A stretch of DNA of 64,000 nucleotides. It comes from Campylobacter concisus (lineage in GTDB: Bacteria; Campylobacterota; Campylobacteria; Campylobacterales; Campylobacteraceae). A program made the translations under genes and the position numbers. The stretch is from contig NZ_PIRF01000006.1 in assembly GCF_003049705.1 (NCBI RefSeq), positions 1 to 64,000 on the forward strand, written 5' to 3'. This document shows positions 57,974 to 64,000 of this stretch, piece after piece; within the stretch, counting starts at the first letter, position 1, and each line of letters starts with the position of its first letter. The notes beneath the pieces are model-generated. The model saw only the letters and a list, made by a program, of their open reading frames with translations, was not told where the DNA came from and ran no database searches.

Positions 57974-59311
57974 ATGAAAATTACAAAAGTTAGCTTAGCT
58001 GCTTTGGTTGCTTTAGGTGCATTTTCAAGCGTTGCAAGTGCAACTCCACTTGAAGAAGCTATAAAAAATGTAGATCTTTCAGGATTTGCAAGATATCGTT
58101 ATACAAATGATAGTACTAAAAGTTCAAAAGTTAATGATACTGTAAAAGGTAATGGTGCTGGCCATGCTTTTAGAATGGAAACAGCATTTAAAGCTGCAAT
58201 AGATGATAACTTCTTTGGTGTTTTGAGACTAAGATATTCTGCTACAGATGGTTCTGGTGATAATGCAGGAGCTGGCACAGATAAAACAAACACAACCGGA
58301 TCATTTGGTGTATATGAAATGTATCTAGGCTACAAGGTAGCTAATACTACTATCACAGCTGGTAAACAACTTGTCAAAGGTTTCTTCATTGATAGTGATA
58401 TAGCTGGCACTGGTCTAAAAGTAGTAAGTACTGACGTGCCTGGTCTTACTTTAACAGCTGCTGCTTATGATGCTATTGATAACGATGCTGAAATAGATAG
58501 AAAGGATCCAGTTCCTCCTGCAACAGTTGGAGATCCAAAAAAAGATGCTTTTGGACACATTAAATATAAAGCTAAAAGCCCAGATATAGATGGCCCATTA
58601 TTGTCAAGACTTGGCAGTGATGAATTTAGTGATGCTGCTGGCAATATCTATAATTTAGGTGCTATGGGTAGCTATGATCCAGTATCATTCAAAGTAGCAA
58701 TTACAAATATCCAAGAGGTTGCTACACTTTATGGCACTGAAGCTGGTGTAAGCTTTAATGTAACTGATGATGTGAATCTAAACTTAAAAGGTCAATATGC
58801 TTATAGCGACTCAGATCATAAAAAAGTAGTTGACGCAACTTTCTGGGCAGTACAAGCTGGTACAAAACTATTTGGTGCTAAACTTAACGCTGGTTATTTA
58901 GACTTTGACGCTAAAAACAAAGAAAATGACGCTAAAAACAAAGACAAAATCGCATTTACATCAATTGATGGAAATGGACAGTTAATCAACCCAACTAAGA
59001 TCTTAAATGGTGTAATGAGTGGTGGCCAACAATACTACAATAACATCAAGGGCAATAACGACTACTGGTTTGTTAATGCTGGGTATGATATAGATAAATT
59101 TGGCTTTGGTGCTGGATATACTCAAGGTAAAGGTACAAGCTATGCACTTGGTAAAGAGAGAGCAAAAAGAAACGAATGGTATCTTGATGCTAGCTACAAA
59201 TACAGCAAAAAACTTACATTCCTTTCTTGGTATGCAGCTGCTAAAGATAAAAAAGATAGCGAAAGCTTTAAACAAAATCGTATAAGATTTGAAGCAAAAT
59301 ATAGCTTCTAA
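57974..59311 (+). CDS. porA: Campylobacter major outer-membrane porin (MOMP family)
   Basis: The main trimeric porin of Campylobacter. The 445-residue precursor has a signal peptide (about 1-23, ending SVASA), then TPLEEAIKNVDLSGFARYRY, the typical first barrel strand. It has alternating amphipathic strands throughout and a terminal phenylalanine (RFEAKYSF). Long variable Lys/Asp-rich loops (about 168-200 and 315-325) are probably surface-exposed. Its own promoter and a strong terminator bracket it. Confidence 0.93.
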   Translation: MKITKVSLAALVALGAFSSVASATPLEEAIKNVDLSGFARYRYTNDSTKSSKVNDTVKGNGAGHAFRMETAFKAAIDDNFFGVLRLRYSATDGSGDNAGAGTDKTNTTGSFGVYEMYLGYKVANTTITAGKQLVKGFFIDSDIAGTGLKVVSTDVPGLTLTAAAYDAIDNDAEIDRKDPVPPATVGDPKKDAFGHIKYKAKSPDIDGPLLSRLGSDEFSDAAGNIYNLGAMGSYDPVSFKVAITNIQEVATLYGTEAGVSFNVTDDVNLNLKGQYAYSDSDHKKVVDATFWAVQAGTKLFGAKLNAGYLDFDAKNKENDAKNKDKIAFTSIDGNGQLINPTKILNGVMSGGQQYYNNIKGNNDYWFVNAGYDIDKFGFGAGYTQGKGTSYALGKERAKRNEWYLDASYKYSKKLTFLSWYAAAKDKKDSESFKQNRIRFEAKYSF

Positions 59312-59319
59312 AACATTAT

Positions 59320-59343
59320 ATCCGAGCGAGTTTTCGCTCGGAT
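59320..59343 (+). terminator. Terminator of the porin gene
   Basis: A perfect 10-bp stem (59320-59329 with 59334-59343, loop GTTT) with six G-C pairs, then CTTTTC, starts 9 bases after the stop. Confidence 0.88.
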
Positions 59344-59486
59344 CTTTTCAAAATTTAAAATAGATCCCATATAAAATTTCTCTACCCTTTTTGATTGAGT
59401 CTTAGCTTTATAAAAAATATAAATTTTTAATAGTGATTAAGTGTATTCTAGAAGCTTGAAATTTGAAATTAATACCACCGAAATTT

Positions 59487-60089
59487 TTAGCTATTTTTTA
59501 CTATATCTATCCAATAATCAATATTGTTTTGCTCGACCTCTAGTGTACTGCCTTCTCCGTGCCCTGGATAAAGCGTGAAGTTGCCTTTTAAATTTTTACA
59601 CTTTTCTAGGCTTTTTAGCATCTCGTTTTTATCTGAAAAAGGAAAATCCCAGCGTCCTATGCTTCCTCTAAATAAAAAATCCCCACTAAACATCGTGTCA
59701 TCTATCTCTATCATCGAGCAGCCTGGTGTATGTCCTGGAAAATGATGAAATTTGATGCAAAAATCATCAATGTTAAAATTTTCATCATTATCAACTAAAA
59801 CATCTGGAGCAAAAGTACTTTTCATATAATCAAAAATATCACTCTCACACATGAAAGCATCAAATTTGTTAATATAAACTGGAATTTCTAGCTCATCTTT
59901 TAACTTACCAGCATCAAAAATATGATCAAAATGCCCATGAGTACAAAGGATGGCTTTTAAATTTTTGGCATTTTGTAAAACCCATTCTTTTGCCCCATCT
60001 CCTGGATCTATCACTAAAGATGAATCATTTTTTGTAACGATGTAACAATTAGTGCCAAAATCTCCAAAACTTTTGTGTATTACTCTCAT
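59487..60089 (-). CDS. Metallo-beta-lactamase-fold hydrolase (glyoxalase II-like)
   Basis: A 200-residue cytoplasmic protein with the metal motif H51-x-H53-x-D55-H56 (THGHFDH), a further His in FPGHTPG and Asp in MFSGDFLF. It resembles YcbL/glyoxalase II-type enzymes; the natural substrate is unknown. It is divergent from nadE, as is C. jejuni Cj0809c, which I recall in the same place. Confidence 0.87.
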   Translation of the reverse strand: MRVIHKSFGDFGTNCYIVTKNDSSLVIDPGDGAKEWVLQNAKNLKAILCTHGHFDHIFDAGKLKDELEIPVYINKFDAFMCESDIFDYMKSTFAPDVLVDNDENFNIDDFCIKFHHFPGHTPGCSMIEIDDTMFSGDFLFRGSIGRWDFPFSDKNEMLKSLEKCKNLKGNFTLYPGHGEGSTLEVEQNNIDYWIDIVKNS

Positions 60090-60168
60090 TTTTTACCTTA
60101 AATTTATTATTTCTTAAAATTTTACATCTTTTTACTTAAACTTAAAGAAAAATTTTAAATTTACTTAG

Positions 60169-60174
60169 TATAAT
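60169..60174 (+). promoter_or_regulatory. -10 box of the nadE promoter
   Basis: A perfect TATAAT lies 35 bases before the nadE ATG. The implied transcript start near 60181 rules out the upstream TTG at 60177 as start codon. Confidence 0.6.
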
Positions 60175-60209
60175 TTTTGCAAAAGGAAGCAAATATAGGC
60201 AAAGGAAGA

Positions 60210-60947
60210 ATGAAGGAGTATCAAAAGATTGAAGAAACTTTAGTTTTTAGCTTAAAAGATAAAACTAAAGATAAAAATTTGTTGTTGGGTGTTAGTGGAG
60301 GTATTGATTCTGCTGTGGTAGCGACTTTGTGTGCAAGAGCAAAACCAAATGAAACTCATGCACTCATCATGCCAACAGCATCATCAAACAGACAAAATAT
60401 GGATGACGCCTTAAATTTATGCGAAAAACTAAACATGAAATATAAGGTTTTATCCATAGAGGGCATTTTAAATGCCTTTTACGAAACGATAGATGTAAAT
60501 TTAAGCAATTTAAGAAAAGGGAATTTAGCAGCTAGAGTTAGAATGAGCTTGCTTTATGATTATTCATCTAGTATAAACGCTCTAGTTATCGGAACAAGCA
60601 ACAAAAGTGAGCTTATGCTTGGATACGGTACGATATTTGGGGATTTAGCATGTGCGATAAATCCTATCGGAGAGCTTTACAAAAGTGAAATTTTTGAATT
60701 TGCAAAACATCTTGGGGTTGATAAAAATTTTATCAACAAAGCACCTTCGGCTGATTTGTGGGATGGTCAAAGTGACGAAGGCGACATAGGTTACAGTTAT
60801 GCTGTTATTGATGAGATTTTAGAAAATTTAGAAAATAACAAGGAGCAAGTCATCAAAAAGTTTGGATTAAAAGCAGTATCGGATATAGAAAATAGAGTTG
60901 TTTCAAACAGGTTTAAACGACAAATGCCGTTGATAGTGAAAATTTAA
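60210..60947 (+). CDS. nadE: NH3-dependent NAD+ synthetase
   Basis: Final step of NAD synthesis: amidates deamido-NAD with ammonia and ATP. The 245 residues include the PP-loop SGGIDSA (29-35), GTSNKSELMLGYGT and KAPSADLW. There is no glutaminase domain, so free ammonia is used. AAAGGAAG precedes the ATG at 60210. The DegT-family gene follows after 10 bases. Confidence 0.95.
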   Translation: MKEYQKIEETLVFSLKDKTKDKNLLLGVSGGIDSAVVATLCARAKPNETHALIMPTASSNRQNMDDALNLCEKLNMKYKVLSIEGILNAFYETIDVNLSNLRKGNLAARVRMSLLYDYSSSINALVIGTSNKSELMLGYGTIFGDLACAINPIGELYKSEIFEFAKHLGVDKNFINKAPSADLWDGQSDEGDIGYSYAVIDEILENLENNKEQVIKKFGLKAVSDIENRVVSNRFKRQMPLIVKI

Positions 60948-60957
60948 AGGATTAAAG

Positions 60958-62088
60958 ATGAGAGAGATTCCGTTTTATAGACCAACTATCACTGAGCGTG
61001 AAAGTGAGCTTATTGAGGAGGCTTTGCACTCTGAAAATACTACTAATATCGTTGCTAGATTTGAAGAGAAGTTAAAAGAGTATTTTGGTGCAAAATTTGT
61101 AGTTACCACAAATAATATCGCAGCCGCACATCACTTGGCACTAAGCGCGCTTGACACTAAACGCGGAGATAAGGTCATTTGCTCCATAAATGCTTTTCCT
61201 AGCATTGCACAAGCTGTTAGACATTTTGATGCTGAACCTATTTTTGTGGATGTTGATGAAGAAGATTTTAACATCTGCCCAGATGCCCTTGAGAAAGTAC
61301 TAAAAGAACAAAATCACAAAAAATTAAAATGTGCTTTTATCTCTCATATCGCAGGTCAAAGTGCTAGGATGGATGAGATAACGGCGGTTTGTGAGAAATA
61401 CGGCGTAAAAATTTTAGATGATGCAAATCGCGGTATGGGACTAACATACAATGGTAAAAAAGTTGGCTCAGACTCCTTTTTGTCATGCTTCCAGACACAT
61501 TCGCGTGTACAAAATCCTATATCAACGGTTGGATTTTTTACGACAAATGATGAGGAAATTTATAAAAGAGCAAAATTACTTCGCAACTATGCTCTTGTAA
61601 ATGGCATTGATAAATTTGGTAGCTTGAGTTATATTTATGATGTCGTAGATATTGGCTTAAAGTATGATATAAACTCGATAAATGCAGCATTTTCTATTGC
61701 GCAGCTAGAAAGAACAGATAAGCTCATACAAAGAAGACAAGAGATCGCAAAAATTTATGATAAAGAGCTTGGTGAGTGCCGCAATATAACAATCCCTGTC
61801 AAAAAACGCGAGCACATTTACACTCAGTATATTATTAAGATAAACAAAAATCGTGATGGCTTTGCTAGAGAGCTTTTGGAGCATGGCATTCACACATCAT
61901 TGCACTACATACCGATACATTTACTAAGTTATTATAAAAATAAATACTCGCTTAAAGTAAATGATTTTCCAAATGCTTTAAAAAATTATCAGCAAGTGTT
62001 GTCATTGCCTATTTATCATAGTCTGAGCGATGAAGAGGTGCAATACATCTGTAACAAAGTAAAAGAAATTTCTAAAACTCGTGTTTAA
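60958..62088 (+). CDS. DegT/DnrJ/EryC1/StrS-family protein lacking the PLP lysine
   Basis: A 376-residue protein with the whole sugar-aminotransferase fold: N-terminal [34 protein letters not shown], and [20 protein letters not shown]. Aligned without gaps to the family, the Schiff-base lysine (FHxxKNITTGEGG) is replaced: [12 protein letters not shown] has Val184 there, and the GEGG is STVG. The DAAH motif reads DANR. It is therefore unlikely to be a normal PLP aminotransferase; a dehydratase-like or structural role is possible. It lies between nadE and lpxK and overlaps lpxK by 8 bases. Confidence 0.85.
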   Translation: MREIPFYRPTITERESELIEEALHSENTTNIVARFEEKLKEYFGAKFVVTTNNIAAAHHLALSALDTKRGDKVICSINAFPSIAQAVRHFDAEPIFVDVDEEDFNICPDALEKVLKEQNHKKLKCAFISHIAGQSARMDEITAVCEKYGVKILDDANRGMGLTYNGKKVGSDSFLSCFQTHSRVQNPISTVGFFTTNDEEIYKRAKLLRNYALVNGIDKFGSLSYIYDVVDIGLKYDINSINAAFSIAQLERTDKLIQRRQEIAKIYDKELGECRNITIPVKKREHIYTQYIIKINKNRDGFARELLEHGIHTSLHYIPIHLLSYYKNKYSLKVNDFPNALKNYQQVLSLPIYHSLSDEEVQYICNKVKEISKTRV

Positions 62089-63001
62089 GAAATTAAATAT
62101 TTTCTTGCATACTTGGGCGAATGAATACTTCTTTCGCCCAAATTTCTTTCAAATTTTACTAGCATTTTTACTTTTGCCACTAAGTTTTATCTATTTTCTT
62201 ATTGTTATTTTTAAGAAATTTACTGCTAGAAAAATAGACTTTGGCATAAAGATAATAAGCGTGGGAAATTTGACACTTGGAGGAAGTGGTAAGACCCCGC
62301 TTTGCGTGGCAATTGCTAAAAATTTCGAAGGTGCTTTTATCATTCTTAGAGGCTATAAAAGAAAAAGCAAAGGCATGCAAGTTGTCGCTCGAAATGGCGA
62401 AATTTTACTTGACGTAGCAGCAAGTGGCGATGAGGCAATGATATATGCCACAAGTCTTAAAAACGCAAATGTGATAGTAAGCGAAGATAGGAAATTAGCT
62501 ATAAAATATGCCAAAGAGTATGGCGCAAAGTATATTTTGCTAGATGACGGATTTTCTAAATTCGACATAGCCAAATTTGACATTCTAGTGCGTCCAAACC
62601 CAGAGCCAAGACTAAAATTTTGCTTACCAAGCGGGGCTTATAGATATCCATTTAGCTTTTATAAATTTGCTGATTTTATCGCTAGTGAAGGACAAACTCA
62701 TTTTAGAAAGAGTGAAATTTTAAATAAAAGCGAAGAAATGGTTCTAGTTACTGCCATAGCAAACCCAGAGCGTCTTAAGCCATTCTTTGATGAGTGCGTA
62801 GCTCAAGTCTTTTTTCCTGACCATTATGATTTTTCAAAAGATGAGTTAGAAGAAATTTTAAAAAGATATGATTCAGCCTCGCTTTTGATGACGCAAAAGG
62901 ACTATGTAAAGGCAAAAGATTTTGGTTTGCCAGTATCGCTTATCATGCTTGAAGTTACACTAAGTGAAGAGTTTAAAAAGGTTTTAGAGCGACAAATTTA
63001 A
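62081..63001 (+). CDS. lpxK: Tetraacyldisaccharide 4'-kinase
   Basis: Phosphorylates the lipid A precursor at the 4' position on the inner face of the inner membrane. The 306 residues include an N-terminal membrane helix (about 24-46), Walker [12 protein letters not shown] (62-72) and the family's [17 protein letters not shown]. It starts with GTG at 62081 inside the end of the DegT-family gene, so the two are translationally coupled. Confidence 0.94.
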   Translation: MFKKLNIFLHTWANEYFFRPNFFQILLAFLLLPLSFIYFLIVIFKKFTARKIDFGIKIISVGNLTLGGSGKTPLCVAIAKNFEGAFIILRGYKRKSKGMQVVARNGEILLDVAASGDEAMIYATSLKNANVIVSEDRKLAIKYAKEYGAKYILLDDGFSKFDIAKFDILVRPNPEPRLKFCLPSGAYRYPFSFYKFADFIASEGQTHFRKSEILNKSEEMVLVTAIANPERLKPFFDECVAQVFFPDHYDFSKDELEEILKRYDSASLLMTQKDYVKAKDFGLPVSLIMLEVTLSEEFKKVLERQI

Positions 63002-63012
63002 GCCCATTTTGT

Positions 63013-63018
63013 TATAAT
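63013..63018 (+). promoter_or_regulatory. -10 box before cutA-thrC
   Basis: TTTTGTTATAAT gives a perfect TATAAT 33 bases before cutA, with T-rich DNA upstream. Confidence 0.5.
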
Positions 63019-63051
63019 GAGCCACTTTTTAAAAGGAAAATTTAGATCAAA

Positions 63052-63366
63052 ATGAGAATTTTAATCACCTCAGTCGCAAAGAAAAAAGAGGCAAAAAAAC
63101 TAAGCAAAAAGCTCGTGAAAAAGGGACTTGCAGCTTGCGTGAGTAGCTTTAGCGCAAAGAGCATTTATCTTTGGCAAGAGAAGCTTTGTGATGAAAAAGA
63201 GCAAATTTTACTTATAAAAACGGACGCGAAATTTAAAAAAGTAGCTAAATTTATAAGAAAGCACCACAGCTACGAAACCCCAGAAATTTTGGCACTTAAG
63301 CCAAAAGAGGTTTTTAAAAAATATGAAAATTGGATAAAAAAATCAACCAAAAAAGGCAAAAAATGA
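63052..63366 (+). CDS. cutA: Divalent-cation tolerance protein CutA
   Basis: A small trimeric, ferredoxin-like-fold protein of 104 residues. Seen: GLAACVSSF, then SIYLWQEKL, HHSYETPEILAL, all conserved CutA blocks. The family was tied to copper tolerance in E. coli, but its function is unsettled. It overlaps thrC by 4 bases. Confidence 0.9.
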   Translation: MRILITSVAKKKEAKKLSKKLVKKGLAACVSSFSAKSIYLWQEKLCDEKEQILLIKTDAKFKKVAKFIRKHHSYETPEILALKPKEVFKKYENWIKKSTKKGKK

Positions 63367-64000
63367 GACTAATACCAACTAGAAGCGTAAAAGATGAAAA
63401 GGTAAAAAATGTAAATTTAAGCACAGCCATGCTTAGCCCAAGCTCCGCTCACGGCGGACTTTATGCGCCAAAAAAGCTTCCAAAAATAACAAGATCAAAG
63501 TGGCAAGAGTTCTCACAATTAAGCTACGAGAAGCTAGCACTTTGCATTATCTCGCTATTTAAATTTGATGTGCCAGAGGCTTTTTTCAAAAAGGCGGTTA
63601 AGAGATACGCGAGTTTTGACGATCCAAAGCACCCAGTCATTTTTAAAAAAATAGATAAAAATTTATACGTAAATGAGCTATATCACGGCCCAACTAGGGC
63701 ATTTAAGGATATGGCGCTTCAGCCCTTTGGCTCGCTGCTTAGCCAGCTAGCAAAAGAGAGAGGCGAAAGATATCTTATTATGTGCGCAACTAGCGGTGAC
63801 ACGGGCCCTGCGACACTTCAAACCTTTGCAAACGATGAAAATATCAAGGTCGTTTGCCTCTATCCAGACGGCGGCACGAGCGAGGTGCAAAAGCTTCAGA
63901 TGCAGACTATGCAGGGTGAAAATTTAAAGGTTTTTGGCATAAAAGGCGACTTTGACGACGCTCAAAGGGCGTTAAAAACGCTACTTGCAAATGATAAATT
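63363..64000 (+). CDS. thrC: Threonine synthase (partial, runs off the window)
   Basis: Makes threonine from O-phosphohomoserine with PLP. The first 212 codons are present: HGGLYAPKKLPK, the PLP lysine K115 in PTRAFKDMA, and ATSGDTGPATLQTF. The frame is open to the last base; full enzymes have about 450-480 residues. ATG at 63363 overlaps the cutA stop (ATGA). Confidence 0.93.
   Translation, partial: MRLIPTRSVKDEKVKNVNLSTAMLSPSSAHGGLYAPKKLPKITRSKWQEFSQLSYEKLALCIISLFKFDVPEAFFKKAVKRYASFDDPKHPVIFKKIDKNLYVNELYHGPTRAFKDMALQPFGSLLSQLAKERGERYLIMCATSGDTGPATLQTFANDENIKVVCLYPDGGTSEVQKLQMQTMQGENLKVFGIKGDFDDAQRALKTLLANDK

Overview
The window is AT-rich chromosomal DNA from a campylobacterium, most likely a Campylobacter of the C. 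concisus type. The genus call rests on HobA (a DnaA-binding protein confined to Campylobacterota), a Campylobacter major outer membrane porin, a homologue of the hot-dog protein Cj0977, a tmRNA with the tag ANNVNFAPAYAKAA, and gene strings remembered from C. jejuni and Helicobacter (lysC-hobA-holB-folP, ilvC-deacetylase-dprA-ruvX, queA-tatC-tatB, rpsF-ssb-rpsR). The species-level guess is inference from the anaerobic respiration genes. There is no phage, insertion sequence, CRISPR array or rRNA operon; most of the window is conserved core genome with a few accessory patches.

Layout. 0.1-9.1 kb is anaerobic metabolism: aspartase (aspA) and a Dcu C4-dicarboxylate antiporter, then a polysulfide-reductase-type operon psrABC with its own two-component system; psrA is broken by a +1 frameshift at codon 56. 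9.1-16.6 kb holds ruvB, a zinc-ribbon protein, an AI-2E-type permease, a HIT protein, an orphan sensor, tmRNA, an orphan Hpt protein, panB and ribB. 16.8-17.2 kb is a tRNA cluster (Lys, Glu, Val, Asp) read leftward from a consensus sigma-70 promoter. 17.6-22.7 kb, leftward: rpsR, ssb, rpsF, holA, rnr and an HDOD gene. 22.9-26.4 kb, rightward: ilvC, a divergent polysaccharide deacetylase, dprA and ruvX. 26.4-30.5 kb, leftward: a degenerate kinase/receiver protein, queA, tatC, tatB and a HemW-like protein.

30.6-34.6 kb is an accessory iron-uptake cassette (AraC regulator, Fur-box-like site, TonB-dependent receptor, PepSY membrane protein). 34.7-43.3 kb, rightward: nudH, lysC, hobA, holB, folP, a NADAR remnant, ligA, tlyA, ribF and cmoA. 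43.5-45.7 kb is one selenocysteine formate dehydrogenase gene read through an in-frame TGA followed by a SECIS-like hairpin. 46.1-53.1 kb: rpsO, an Rrf2 regulator, flhA, a DHH phosphoesterase, two small proteins, pyrB and pyrC. 53.2-56.1 kb, leftward: a dipeptidase, MerP-like and MerT-like proteins and a Tat-exported transglutaminase. 56.2-59.3 kb: a small lipoprotein, cmoB, a Cj0977-like protein and the porin. 59.5-64 kb: a metallo-beta-lactamase hydrolase, nadE, a DegT-family protein without the PLP lysine, lpxK, cutA and the start of thrC.

How the genes fit together. TatB/TatC would export the two twin-arginine proteins here (PsrA and the transglutaminase). AspA/Dcu supply and exchange C4-dicarboxylates for fumarate respiration, while Psr and formate dehydrogenase point to sulfur- and formate-based respiration. 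CmoA and CmoB, 13 kb apart, form one tRNA wobble-uridine pathway with each other. No wholly new multi-gene system is evident. The best leads are the lysine-less DegT protein, the Sec/SECIS gene, the broken psrA, the odd tRNA-Glu anticodon arm and the transglutaminase/MerT/MerP operon.
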